Assembly (NCBI RefSeq): GCF_900157305.1 | Contig: NZ_LS974202.1 | Span: 2,046,001-2,110,000, forward strand | Reading direction: 5' to 3' | Length of the DNA stretch: 64,000 nucleotides | DNA from: Mesotoga infera | GTDB lineage: Bacteria; Thermotogota; Thermotogae; Petrotogales; Kosmotogaceae | Shown: positions 45,944 to 54,332 of the stretch, piece by piece | Position numbering within the stretch: position 1 is the stretch's first letter | How the letters are laid out: each line of letters starts with the position of its first letter | Notes under the pieces: generated by a model | Databases searched by the model: none | Told to the model about the DNA's origin: nothing | What the model saw: the letters and a program-made list of their open reading frames with translations, nothing else | Translations under genes and position numbers: made by a program

Positions 45944-47451
45944 CTGGCTTCTCTCCCTTCATTTACTTTTTTCGTCTTGAGGTACCTTTCCGGTTTGATA
46001 CCACCGGCCATCGCCGTCAGGACCGTTCTCGAGACAACTATGTTGGTAAACATAGCTCCGATTACACCGATTATGAGAGTTATTGCGAAGCCTTTAACGG
46101 TTCCCGTGCCGAAGTAGAAGAGAACTATACCGGCAAGTATAGTAGTGAGATTGGCATCGAAGATCGTCCAGATGACTTTCGAGAAGGCCGAATCTATAGC
46201 ATTTTCCGTGGTTTTTCCCAGCCGGAACTCTTCCTTTATTCTTTCGAAGATGAGAACGTTTCCGTCGACGGTCATACCTATCGTAAGAACGATACCGGCA
46301 ATACCGGGCAGTGTTAGTATCGAGCCGGTCAACGAAACCATACCCATCAATAGAACACCGTTGTAAAGCAGAGCAATGTTGGCTACGATGCCCATCTTTC
46401 CGTAAATGACCAGCATATATATCATTATCAGGATCAACCCACCGATTCCTGCCCAGAGGCTGGCGTTGATGATGTCTCTACCGAGAGTCGGCGAGAGAAC
46501 GCGTTTGTTGAAAGCCGAAAGCTCGACCGGCAGGTTTCCGCTTCCGACCAGAATGGAAACTTCTTTCGCCTCGTCAAGAGAATTTAACCCTTCTATGACA
46601 GCGTTTCCGTCACTGATCTGTGTCTGAACCAGAGGGGCGATTATTACATTCTCGTCGAGAACGATCGCCAGTCTCTTTCTGATATCGGTGTCGGTGTAAG
46701 TGGATTTGACAGATGTGATCTCCCTGAAAGTCTTAGAACCTTCGGAGTTGAACTTCAGTGAGACCATGAATCTACCCTGCCCAGGTCTGGGCTGGTTGTT
46801 AATCAAGGATTTGGCTTCTGTGACAACGCTGCCGTCAAGCTCTAGATAGCTTGACCCGACGGCGATTCTGGGACTTATAAAGTACCAGGTGTTGTTCTGA
46901 ACTCCATTAACGTATTCACCGAAATGGAGTTCTTTTATCCAGAAAGGCTCTCCGCCCTGGAGTTTTCGCTTGCTTATTTCCAGAGACATTCCCGCGGGAA
47001 TTGATGGAGTCGAACTCGACGTCTCTATGGCGAGAACATCGGCGAAATAAAGCTTACCTGTCTTTCCGACAAGACTCTCAGCGCGCAACACATCTGTGAT
47101 ACCCGGGATCTGGACCCTAACCCTGACGGGAGGTATATCCTCGCCGAAAGAGATAGCCGTCGTGATCTTTTCGACGGTTGCTTCGGTGAAACCGGCAGCA
47201 TCCAGCCTGGTTCTCAAAACTTCTATGACTCTGTCGGCCAGAGCGCTCATTTCTTCTTTCGAAACGTCTGTGACCATCTGGTACTCAAGAAGGGCCCCTC
47301 CCTTAATATCGAGACCCAGCTTGATATTGGCAGCGATCTTATCCATGAAACTGCTGCCGGATGGAGCATTACCGTGCGGTATAAGCAGGGGTAGCAAGGC
47401 TCCTACAAGTACCACAACGGTTACGATCAAGCGTTTTTGGTTTGCTCTCAT
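45940..47451 (-). CDS. secD: Protein translocase subunit SecD
   Basis: SecD is the first half of the SecDF export motor. The roughly 503-residue protein has a long periplasmic domain between the first and second membrane segments. The first segment is followed by LGLDIKGGALLEYQM, and the RND-type membrane part ends with GMTVDGNVLIFERIKEEFR. I chose ATG 47451 because the protein then starts with a basic stretch before the first helix. An upstream TTG 42 bases earlier is possible; ribosome binding signals for both are weak. Cotranscribed with yajC and secF. Confidence 0.95.
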   Translation of the reverse strand: MRANQKRLIVTVVVLVGALLPLLIPHGNAPSGSSFMDKIAANIKLGLDIKGGALLEYQMVTDVSKEEMSALADRVIEVLRTRLDAAGFTEATVEKITTAISFGEDIPPVRVRVQIPGITDVLRAESLVGKTGKLYFADVLAIETSSSTPSIPAGMSLEISKRKLQGGEPFWIKELHFGEYVNGVQNNTWYFISPRIAVGSSYLELDGSVVTEAKSLINNQPRPGQGRFMVSLKFNSEGSKTFREITSVKSTYTDTDIRKRLAIVLDENVIIAPLVQTQISDGNAVIEGLNSLDEAKEVSILVGSGNLPVELSAFNKRVLSPTLGRDIINASLWAGIGGLILIMIYMLVIYGKMGIVANIALLYNGVLLMGMVSLTGSILTLPGIAGIVLTIGMTVDGNVLIFERIKEEFRLGKTTENAIDSAFSKVIWTIFDANLTTILAGIVLFYFGTGTVKGFAITLIIGVIGAMFTNIVVSRTVLTAMAGGIKPERYLKTKKVNEGREAR

Positions 47452-47517
47452 ACGGATTTTGCCCGAAGTTCTCGGACAGACACCCCCTTCCAATATCTAC
47501 GGATAAAACTACTATAG

Positions 47518-47907
47518 TTACTGCTTGACTGTCACATCGGGCTCGATCTCTTCTTTGTCTCCCTCGCCCCTGTTAACGACAACGGCTATCGCTTTCCTGG
47601 TTACATCGAGTTCCGTACCGGTGCCCGTCCTCAATCTGAGGCTGTCTGGTTTTATCAATGTAATCTTCCCGATTATTCCTCCTGCCGTAACTACTTTATC
47701 GCCTACCTTGAGTTTCTCCATCATCTGCTTGAACTGCTTGTCTCTCTTTCTCTGGGGCATGATGATGAGAAAGTAGAAAAAGGCGACCATAAGGACCAGC
47801 CAGATTATGATCCCGGTGAAGCCTCCGCTTGCCGCACCGGTGTCAGCCGTTGGAGCGGCCGCATCGCCAGCGGGAGCGTATGCTATAAAACTTAGGATTG
47901 GTAACAT
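47518..47907 (-). CDS. yajC: YajC, accessory subunit of the Sec translocase
   Basis: The 129-residue protein has one membrane segment after a short periplasmic stretch, followed by MPQRKRDKQFKQMMEKLKVG, the hallmark of YajC. The cytoplasmic domain ends with EIEPDVTVKQ. It is the first gene of yajC-secD-secF. The ATG has AGGAGGAATG upstream. Confidence 0.95.
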   Translation of the reverse strand: MLPILSFIAYAPAGDAAAPTADTGAASGGFTGIIIWLVLMVAFFYFLIIMPQRKRDKQFKQMMEKLKVGDKVVTAGGIIGKITLIKPDSLRLRTGTGTELDVTRKAIAVVVNRGEGDKEEIEPDVTVKQ

Positions 47908-47944
47908 TTACATTCCTCCTGTCGTGGATAGAGCATTCTGTAAG

Positions 47945-47973
47945 ATTTTACCAGAATAGATTATGCAATTCAA
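47945..47973 (-). promoter_or_regulatory. Promoter of yajC-secD-secF
   Basis: TTGAAT (47968-47973) and TAAAAT (47945-47950) on the minus strand are separated by 17 bases, upstream of the yajC ribosome binding site. Confidence 0.6.
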
Positions 47974-48004
47974 CTGAGAATGCATTTGTGGGTTGTCTAT
48001 ACGC

Positions 48005-48034
48005 TCGTCACCCAAAACGATGACATGATATAAT
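48005..48034 (+). promoter_or_regulatory. Promoter candidate of the frr operon
   Basis: A perfect TATAAT at 48029-48034 lies upstream of frr with AGGGAGG 22 bases later. The best -35 candidate is TCGTCA (48005-48010), four of six matches with an 18-base spacer. Only the -10 is convincing. Confidence 0.5.
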
Positions 48035-48068
48035 TTCCCATGACTAACGGAAGAAAGGGAGGTTTATG

Positions 48069-48623
48069 ATGAGTAGTCTTCTAAAAGATGCCGAAAACAG
48101 AATGAAGAAGAGTGTGGAGAAGATCGTTGAGGAATACGGTCAAATGAGGACGGGAAGACCTTCGCCGGCACTTCTAGAGTCAGTGAAAGTCGATTACTAC
48201 GGTGTTCCTACTCCTATAAATCAACTCGCTACCATCACCGTAACCGAAGACAGAACCCTGATCATAAAACCCTGGGACAAAACGGTCCTCAGCCAGATCG
48301 AAAAAGCCATATTCGCCTCCAAGCTCGACCTGACTCCGATGAACGACGGTGTAAATATCAAGCTGAGCTTCCCTACTCCAACCACCGAACAGAGAGATAA
48401 ATGGGTGAAGATAGCCAGAGAAAACGCCGAAAAGGGCAAAATCGCCGTGAGAAACATCAGGAGAGATGTGATAAAGGAGGCCAGAGATCTTCAGAAGGCC
48501 TCTGAAATGACAGAGGATGATCTTAAGAAATTCGAAGAGGATATCCAGGAATTGACCAATAAGTACGTTCTTGAAATGGACAAGGCCTTCGAGAAGAAGA
48601 GCAAGGAAATCATGGAGTTCTGA
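48069..48623 (+). CDS. frr: Ribosome recycling factor
   Basis: RRF splits post-termination ribosomes together with EF-G. The roughly 184-residue protein shows [22 protein letters not shown], the [12 protein letters not shown] turn and [13 protein letters not shown], then the final [17 protein letters not shown] helix. Adjacent ATGs at 48066 and 48069 are possible; 48069 is six bases from AGGGAGG and is preferred. Its TGA overlaps the ATG of uppS. Confidence 0.97.
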   Translation: MSSLLKDAENRMKKSVEKIVEEYGQMRTGRPSPALLESVKVDYYGVPTPINQLATITVTEDRTLIIKPWDKTVLSQIEKAIFASKLDLTPMNDGVNIKLSFPTPTTEQRDKWVKIARENAEKGKIAVRNIRRDVIKEARDLQKASEMTEDDLKKFEEDIQELTNKYVLEMDKAFEKKSKEIMEF

Positions 48624-49318
48624 TGAGCCTTCCCGGTCATGTTGCCATAATAATGGACGGTAACGGCCGCTGGGCGGAAAAGAGAGGACTGGAAAGAATA
48701 GAAGGACACAGAAGAGGGGCGGAAATTGCCGATGCAGCCTCCCACTGGTGCGCCGATCTAGGCATCAAGTACGTGACTTTGTACGCTTTCTCCACCGAAA
48801 ATTGGAAGAGACCGGAAAGAGAAGTGAGCTTTCTCTTCGAGCTTATGTTGGTGTATATAGCGAGCCAGTTGCAGAACATGCTGGACGAGAGTGTAAGGAT
48901 GCGCTTCATAGGCCGGATAAACGATCTTCCTGAAAAGTTAAGAGAGTTCGCGAAGCATATCGAAGCAAGAACGGCCAGTGGAAAGAAGCTTACTGTAATA
49001 GTCGCCCTAAATTACGGTGGACGCGCGGAGATAGTGGATTCGGTTAACAGGTTTATTGAAAGCCAGAGAATTGACGAAAAGAGAAGAATAACGGAGGAAG
49101 ATATCACCGGCAATCTCTATTTACCGGAAGTACCCGATCCCGACCTTATAATAAGAACCTCCGGCGAGGAACGGCTCAGCAATTTCCTCATGTGGCAGAG
49201 TATATACAGCGAGCTTTATTTCACAAAGACTCTCTGGCCAGACTTCACCAAAGAGGAGTTTCTCGAGATAATGGAGGAGTACTCGAAGAGAAAACGAAGG
49301 TTTGGTGCCCATCAATGA
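48623..49318 (+). CDS. uppS: Undecaprenyl diphosphate synthase
   Basis: The cis-prenyltransferase makes undecaprenyl diphosphate, the lipid carrier for the peptidoglycan steps at the left end of the window. The 231-residue protein has IIMDGNGRWAEKRGL, GHRRGAEI, TLYAFSTENWKRP and the C-terminal DLIIRTSGEERLSNFLMWQ. It is coupled to frr and overlaps the cdsA ATG. Confidence 0.97.
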   Translation: MSLPGHVAIIMDGNGRWAEKRGLERIEGHRRGAEIADAASHWCADLGIKYVTLYAFSTENWKRPEREVSFLFELMLVYIASQLQNMLDESVRMRFIGRINDLPEKLREFAKHIEARTASGKKLTVIVALNYGGRAEIVDSVNRFIESQRIDEKRRITEEDITGNLYLPEVPDPDLIIRTSGEERLSNFLMWQSIYSELYFTKTLWPDFTKEEFLEIMEEYSKRKRRFGAHQ

Positions 49319-50166
49319 TGAAGAAACTGTCAGAGACCACTATCAGAATAGTAACCGCTGCTGTTATAGCTCCATTTGTAATTCTTTGCTTTGTCAATTA
49401 CTTTTCTTTCATAGGATTGGTCTCGTCCGTTGTGCTATTTGCCAGCTACGAATACTTGAAGTTCAGTCTGAAAAGCACCAATCACGATGTCGTAAGAGTG
49501 GTTATATCCGGTATCATCCCAGCCATAATCGTCGTGTATGGCATTTTGCTTTATAGATCAAGCTTTATGAGCTTTCAAAGACCCGAGCTGATATTTGCGG
49601 TCGGCGTGATCTCTTTATCCTCGATCGTCATAATGACGGTATCAGACGTCAAGGGTGCGAAGGAAATTATTGTGAATTCGGTTTTTTCACTCGTATACGT
49701 AGGGTTCAATCTGGCCTTCTTCTACCATATATATCTTCGCTTCGGCTCTTCGATGGCCCTGTTGGCGTTGACCTCTGTATGGCTTTTCGACACAGGCGCT
49801 TACTTTTCGGGCAAGCGATTCGGGAAAATCAGAATCTCGCCCAGTTACAGTCCCAAGAAAAGTCTCGAGGGTGTGATCGGCGGATATATAACAACCATCC
49901 TTTTTATTATCGCTTTCATCTATATCAGTGGTCTACTTGGACTCTACAATGGACCGGAACTGGGGCTGTTTCAGATAGCGATTCTCGCCATGGTAGTATC
50001 GATCTTCGGTACGATAGGCGATATAGTTGAGTCTTCATTCAAGAGATATCACGGCGTTAAGGATTCGGGCAACTTGTTGCCCGGTCACGGTGGTATGCTT
50101 GATCGTATAGATGGCGTGCTCTTCGTGACACCCATGTTTTATATATTTCTGACTTTGTTGACCTGA
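49315..50166 (+). CDS. cdsA: Phosphatidate cytidylyltransferase
   Basis: CdsA activates phosphatidic acid to CDP-diacylglycerol in the membrane. The roughly 283-residue polytopic protein has seven or so membrane segments and the family signature SPKKSLEGVIGGY, followed by DIVESSFKRYHGVKDSGNLLPGHGG with the catalytic aspartates. The start overlaps the uppS stop; ATG 49318 is an equal alternative one codon on. Confidence 0.95.
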   Translation: MMKKLSETTIRIVTAAVIAPFVILCFVNYFSFIGLVSSVVLFASYEYLKFSLKSTNHDVVRVVISGIIPAIIVVYGILLYRSSFMSFQRPELIFAVGVISLSSIVIMTVSDVKGAKEIIVNSVFSLVYVGFNLAFFYHIYLRFGSSMALLALTSVWLFDTGAYFSGKRFGKIRISPSYSPKKSLEGVIGGYITTILFIIAFIYISGLLGLYNGPELGLFQIAILAMVVSIFGTIGDIVESSFKRYHGVKDSGNLLPGHGGMLDRIDGVLFVTPMFYIFLTLLT

Positions 50167-50178
50167 GGAGGTTCCGCC

Positions 50179-52791
50179 ATGAAATACATGACTGGCGCAG
50201 AGATAAGAGAGAGCTATCTCAAGTTTTTTGAATCGAAGGATCATGTGAGGCTTCCGAGCGCCTCCTTGATCCCCAATGATCCTCAACTGATGTTTACAGT
50301 TGCTGGCATGGTGCCGTTCAAACCGATTTTTTGGGGAAAAGTCGAACCGACATACAAAAGAGTTGCGACGTGTCAGAAATGTGTCCGAACCAACGATATC
50401 GAGAATGTCGGTAGAACACCGAGACACCAGACCTTTTTCGAAATGCTCGGCAACTTCTCTTTCGGAGATTATTTCAAGCGGGAAGCTATAAAATGGGCCT
50501 GGGAGTATGTCACCGAGTATCTCAAGCTTCCTGAAAATCTTCTCTGGGTATCTATTTATCTCGACGATGACGAAGCCTTCAGTATATGGCACGAAGAAGT
50601 GGGGATTTCCGAGAGGAAAATCGTCAGACTTGGAAAGGACGACAACTGGTGGGGACCGGCCGGGCCGACCGGACCGTGTGGACCTGACTCGGAGATCTTC
50701 ATAGATCGTGGAGTGAACGACAACTGTCCCGACCCCGATAACTGCAGTCCGGCCTGTAATTGTGGGCGATTCCTGGAGTTCTGGAATCTTGTCTTCACCG
50801 AATACAACCAGGACGAAGAGGGGAACCTGGTTTACCTGGAAAAGAAGAATATTGATACGGGATTCGGTCTTGATAGAGCCGCCTCGATAATGCAAAATGT
50901 GAACACAAACTTCGACACCGACATGTTTATACCCATAATCGACAGGATTCAGGATATACTCTCGGTGAAGTACGGTGCACAGAAGGAACGGGACGTCTCT
51001 ATAAAAGTCATAGCCGACCATGCCCGCTCAATAGCCTTCATGATCTCAGACGGAGTTCTTCCCTCTAACGAAGGGCGTGGATACGTTCTGAGGAGAGTCC
51101 TCCGTAGGGCAGTACGTCATGGCTCTCTCCTGGGATACGACAGGCCCTTCCTTTACAGAATAGTGGAAACTGTTGCCTCGCATATGGGAGATATATATCC
51201 CGAACTCAGGGAGAGGCTTTCTTTCACCCAGGAAATAACACTGAAGGAAGAAGAGCGGTTCCTTTCCACACTGGAAAACGGAGAGAAGCGACTGAGAACG
51301 ATGCTTGTCGATAAAAAAGAGTTGACAGGCGAGGAGCTTTTCACCCTTCACGACACTTACGGTTTCCCTCTGGAACTCGTGAAAGAGATGGTAGAAGGCA
51401 CTGGAGTAAAGCTCGACAGAGAAGGTTATGAAGCCGCTATGGAGAGACAAAGAGAACGTGGCCGCGGAGCCATTGGCAACAGGGAATACCTCGGCGATGT
51501 CCAGGTTTACACGGAACTCTTTGAAAAAACCGGAAACAGCGTGTTCACAGGTTACAGAACTATGAGAGACCGATCAGCGGTAATAGGCCTTGTTAATGAT
51601 GGAATCGAAGTCTTCTCACTTTCGCAGGGTGAGACTGGTGAAGTAGTTTTCTTTCAAACTCCTTTCTATCCCGAGAAAGGAGGGCAAGTTACCGATAAAG
51701 GCACTCTCGAGGGAGACGGCTTTATGGCGAGAGTTGAGTATGTTTTCATTCCATATCAAGAGATGATAGTACATAGAGTGACGGTCGAAAGGGGTGTTCT
51801 AACTGTCGGTCAGAAGGTTGATCTCGTCGTTGACGACAGCAGAAGACGGGCCATTATGAGAAACCATACGGCTACACACCTGCTTCACGCTTCTCTGAGG
51901 AAAGTGCTCGGAGAGCACGTGCATCAATCGGGTTCTCTGGTTCTTCCGGACAGACTAAGGTTCGATTACTCTCACTTTCAGGCTATGAGCGAGGAAGAGA
52001 TCAAAAGAGTCGAAGATCTGGTCAACGAGCAAATACTTCAAGCCGTGCCGGTAAACACCACAGAAGTTAACTTCACGGAAGTGAAGGAAAAAGATGTGAT
52101 GGCCCTCTTCGAAGAGAAATATGGAGATAAGGTCAGAGTGGTTACCATCAACGATTTCAGCAAAGAGCTTTGTGGTGGAACTCATGCCGGCAATACAGGT
52201 GAAATTGGCCTTTTCAAGATAATATCAGAGACTTCCGTATCTGCTGGAACCAGAAGAATAGAGGCTGTAACAGGTCTGAATTCTCTCCAACTGGTCAGAA
52301 GGCTCTTCGATAGAGAAAAGCATTTCCGTGAATTGCTGGAGGTGCCCGAAGAATCTCTTGTCCAGAGACTGCAGAATCTCGTAATCGATTTAAGAGCTAA
52401 AGATAAGGAAATAATGCGCCTGAAAGAGCGCCTCCTATCGGGAGATGCCAGTAAGGATGACCTAAGGAAAGAGGTCGAAGGTGTAAGGGTGCTTGTGAGA
52501 AGGGTAAAAGGGGCCCCGTCGAACGTCTTGAGAAATAGTGCAGACGTATTGCTCGGAAAGGAAGGTGGTGGAATCGTCATTATCTTCAACGAGGTTGACG
52601 ACTCCGTGTCCTTCGTGGTAAAGGTTGAAAAGAGCCTCACAGACAGATTCAAAGCCGGCGAGATCGCCGGAAAGATAGCCAGAGAGCTGGGCGGGGGCGG
52701 CGGCGGTAAGCCGGAATTCGCACAGGCTGGAGGAAAGGATGTCGGAAAACTCCAGAGAGTTATCAACGGAATCGATGAATATATCCGATGA
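50179..52791 (+). CDS. alaS: Alanyl-tRNA synthetase
   Basis: The 870-residue class II synthetase charges tRNA-Ala, including the gene at 44889-44964 in this window. The aminoacylation domain shows FMVAGMVPFK-like MFTVAGMVPFKPIFWG and TFFEMLGNFSFGDYFK. The editing domain has HTATHLLHASLR and ELCGGTHAGNTGEIG, which bind zinc. A C-Ala-type tail with a glycine-rich stretch (LGGGGGGKPEFAQAGG) ends it. Start is ATG with GAGGAGG upstream. Confidence 0.98.
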   Translation: MKYMTGAEIRESYLKFFESKDHVRLPSASLIPNDPQLMFTVAGMVPFKPIFWGKVEPTYKRVATCQKCVRTNDIENVGRTPRHQTFFEMLGNFSFGDYFKREAIKWAWEYVTEYLKLPENLLWVSIYLDDDEAFSIWHEEVGISERKIVRLGKDDNWWGPAGPTGPCGPDSEIFIDRGVNDNCPDPDNCSPACNCGRFLEFWNLVFTEYNQDEEGNLVYLEKKNIDTGFGLDRAASIMQNVNTNFDTDMFIPIIDRIQDILSVKYGAQKERDVSIKVIADHARSIAFMISDGVLPSNEGRGYVLRRVLRRAVRHGSLLGYDRPFLYRIVETVASHMGDIYPELRERLSFTQEITLKEEERFLSTLENGEKRLRTMLVDKKELTGEELFTLHDTYGFPLELVKEMVEGTGVKLDREGYEAAMERQRERGRGAIGNREYLGDVQVYTELFEKTGNSVFTGYRTMRDRSAVIGLVNDGIEVFSLSQGETGEVVFFQTPFYPEKGGQVTDKGTLEGDGFMARVEYVFIPYQEMIVHRVTVERGVLTVGQKVDLVVDDSRRRAIMRNHTATHLLHASLRKVLGEHVHQSGSLVLPDRLRFDYSHFQAMSEEEIKRVEDLVNEQILQAVPVNTTEVNFTEVKEKDVMALFEEKYGDKVRVVTINDFSKELCGGTHAGNTGEIGLFKIISETSVSAGTRRIEAVTGLNSLQLVRRLFDREKHFRELLEVPEESLVQRLQNLVIDLRAKDKEIMRLKERLLSGDASKDDLRKEVEGVRVLVRRVKGAPSNVLRNSADVLLGKEGGGIVIIFNEVDDSVSFVVKVEKSLTDRFKAGEIAGKIARELGGGGGGKPEFAQAGGKDVGKLQRVINGIDEYIR

Positions 52792-53191
52792 AAGGTCCGG
52801 GGAAAAACTCCCGGACGTTCTTTTTCAGACGTTTGCCGATCCCGAGCGGCTTTCGCTAGATAGTCTTTCGTATGTCGGAGATGCAGTTTACACGCTTTTC
52901 TTCAGGCTAAGCACTCTATCGAGAGCTCATAGAAGAGCTGGGGTTCAGCACGACATAGTAAGCGAATACGTAAGCGCCCGGGGCCAACACAGGGCGCTTG
53001 AGATATTGATGCCATTGCTGACCAAAGAAGAGAAAAGCCTTGTCAGAAGGGGTTACAACTCCAGGGGGGCCAAGAAACACGGGGATGATGAAGATTACAG
53101 AATGGCTACCGCGCTTGAAGCCCTGGTCGGTTATCTTTATCTGAAAGGTGAACTCGGCCATCTCAGAGAATTACTTGAAAGGGTGGTTTAA
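52775..53191 (+). CDS. mrnC: Mini-ribonuclease III
   Basis: Mini-III trims 23S rRNA precursor ends. The roughly 139-residue protein is a single RNase III catalytic domain without a double-stranded RNA-binding domain: LSLDSLSYVGDAVYTLFFR, KKHGDDEDYRMATALEALVGYLYL. I chose ATG 52775, within the end of alaS, because the core then starts with a normal-length leader. A start 36 bases upstream is also in frame. It overlaps rlmB by one base. Confidence 0.93.
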   Translation: MNISDERSGEKLPDVLFQTFADPERLSLDSLSYVGDAVYTLFFRLSTLSRAHRRAGVQHDIVSEYVSARGQHRALEILMPLLTKEEKSLVRRGYNSRGAKKHGDDEDYRMATALEALVGYLYLKGELGHLRELLERVV

Positions 53192-53958
53192 TGTATCTCC
53201 ACGGAAGAAATGTACTGAAAGAGCTACTCGGTCTGAGAAATAGTAATATAAAAGTGAAAAGAGTCCTCTTCACCGATCAAAAGAATGTCGATAGCCAGCT
53301 GGAGCACCTGATAAAAGAGACCAGGGATAAGGGTCTTCGTGTAGAGATCCTTTCACCGGAAAAGTTAACCAACCTGTCTAGGGAGAAAAAGCACCAGGGC
53401 GTCGTGATCGAACTGAAGGAGTTTCCATATACCGACGCCGACGCTTTTCTTAATGACTCTAGCCCTTCAAAGAAATCTACACTAGTTCTTCTGGATCAGG
53501 TTCAAGATCCGCACAACCTGGGAGCGATAATCAGAACTTCTGTCGCCGCCGGAGTCGATGCCATAGCGATCACAACGAGTAACTCGGCTGAGATTACTCC
53601 GGCCGTTGTTAAAGTCTCGGCCGGACTTGTCTTCAAGATTCCGGTAATACCTGTGGGTAATCTTGCCCGGTTCCAGGAGAAACTAAAGGGAAACGGATAC
53701 TGGATCTACGCGACGGACATGTCCGGTGTGGCCTATTACGAGGTGGAGTACAACGATAAAGTGGCCATGATTTTTGGAAACGAGGGAAAGGGTGTTAGAA
53801 GACTGGTGAAAGAGAGGAGTGATCTGCTGGTGTCTATCCCGATGGAAAAGACGGTTGATTCACTCAATGTAGCCGCTTCGGCGGCTATCCTCTTGTTTGA
53901 CAGAAGACGGCGGATAATTATTGGGGAGAGATCTCAACTGTCAACGACCCCCGGCTAA
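53191..53958 (+). CDS. rlmB: 23S rRNA 2'-O-methyltransferase of the SPOUT family (RlmB/TrmH type)
   Basis: The 255-residue protein has an L30e-like N-terminal substrate-binding domain and a SpoU methyltransferase domain with LVLLDQVQDPHNLGAIIRT, MIFGNEGKGVRRL and VDSLNVAASAAIL, the knot motifs 1 to 3. After the knot it continues FDRRRRIIIGERSQLSTTPG. The last roughly six residues and the TAA stop are encoded by the left end of the inserted IscB-type element. The native C-terminus is therefore probably lost, but the knot is complete. Confidence 0.92.
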   Translation: MYLHGRNVLKELLGLRNSNIKVKRVLFTDQKNVDSQLEHLIKETRDKGLRVEILSPEKLTNLSREKKHQGVVIELKEFPYTDADAFLNDSSPSKKSTLVLLDQVQDPHNLGAIIRTSVAAGVDAIAITTSNSAEITPAVVKVSAGLVFKIPVIPVGNLARFQEKLKGNGYWIYATDMSGVAYYEVEYNDKVAMIFGNEGKGVRRLVKERSDLLVSIPMEKTVDSLNVAASAAILLFDRRRRIIIGERSQLSTTPG

Positions 53959-54160
53959 AGCCGGGAGCTAGTAGCTCAGGTTGACTAGTCTAAGTGTTTC
54001 GGACACTGTTACCGGCAAATGTATAGGCACCGTAGGATGCGTTCCCAAGTCTTACGCTCTGCGGTTAGTGGTTAAACAGTTCTGATAGGTAGGGACAGTG
54101 CTGCTAACGAGAAACTGTCGGATAACATTGGCGATGGGAGAATTACTCCGTAAGGAGGTG
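53940..54160 (+). ncRNA. Omega-RNA / HEARO-type guide RNA leader of the IscB remnant
   Basis: The stretch folds well in parts. GTCAAC (53940-53945) pairs with GTTGAC (53980-53985) and encloses two hairpins, CCCGGC-GCCGGG (53950-53965) and GAGCT-AGCTC (53965-53977). AGTGT-ACACT (53993-54007) forms a third. GTTAG (54064-54068) with CTAAC (54104-54108) and ACAGTT (54076-54081) with AACTGT (54113-54118) interleave as a possible pseudoknot. In IscB systems the guide lies 5' of this scaffold, so it would come from the rlmB tail. Expression is unproven. Confidence 0.65.
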
Positions 54161-54166
54161 GGCTAT

Positions 54167-54322
54167 ATGTTAGTCTACGTTATTAACAGGCACGGGAAAC
54201 CGCTAATGCCCTGTAAGCCGCAGAAAGCAAGGAAGCTATTGAAAGAACAGAAGTCTAAACCGCTATTATGCGAAAGGAGGGAAGCGTCATTCCTCACCGC
54301 GCTGAAGCACGGTGTCTCCTGA
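54167..54322 (+). pseudogene. Truncated IscB, PLMP domain remnant
   Basis: The 51-residue product MLVYVINRHGKPLMPCKPQK and following ARKLLKEQKSKPLL matches the start of IscB/RRXRR proteins (the PLMP domain). It then runs into a short unrelated tail ending TALKHGVS that overlaps the right-end hairpin. The bridge helix, RuvC and HNH parts are missing, so it cannot cut DNA. The ribosome binding site TAAGGAGGTG at 54151-54160 is intact six bases before ATG. The frame is open, so a peptide may still be made. Confidence 0.82.
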
Positions 54323-54325
54323 CGC
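54284..54325 (+). repeat. Right-end imperfect hairpin of the IscB-type element
   Basis: GCGTCA (54284-54289) pairs with TGACGC (54320-54325). Inside, after an internal loop, CACCG (54295-54299) pairs with CGGTG (54310-54314), and a GC pair closes a TGAA loop. Such subterminal hairpins are recognised by Y1 transposases of IS200/IS605 elements. It ends seven bases before the mutL start. Confidence 0.7.
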
Positions 54326-54332
54326 TGTTTAG

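Larger units (their letters stand above)
53936..54331 (+). mobile_element. Miniature IscB / omega-RNA (HEARO) element, IS200/IS605-like, degenerate
   Basis: The roughly 390 bases between rlmB and mutL look like a shrunken IscB transposable element. In order they hold a structured RNA leader that starts with GTCAAC and CCCGGCTAAAGCCGGG hairpins, a strong ribosome binding site, a short open frame coding for the PLMP N-terminus of IscB, and a right-end hairpin at 54284-54325. No transposase (TnpA) and no RuvC or HNH part of IscB remain, so mobility would need proteins from elsewhere. Exact ends are uncertain by a few bases because I see no clean target duplication. Confidence 0.8.

Noticed and set aside
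54098-54166. Longer start of the IscB-like peptide (23 extra codons)
   Set aside because: The strong ribosome binding site at 54151-54160 sits inside that extension, and IscB relatives begin at the later methionine.
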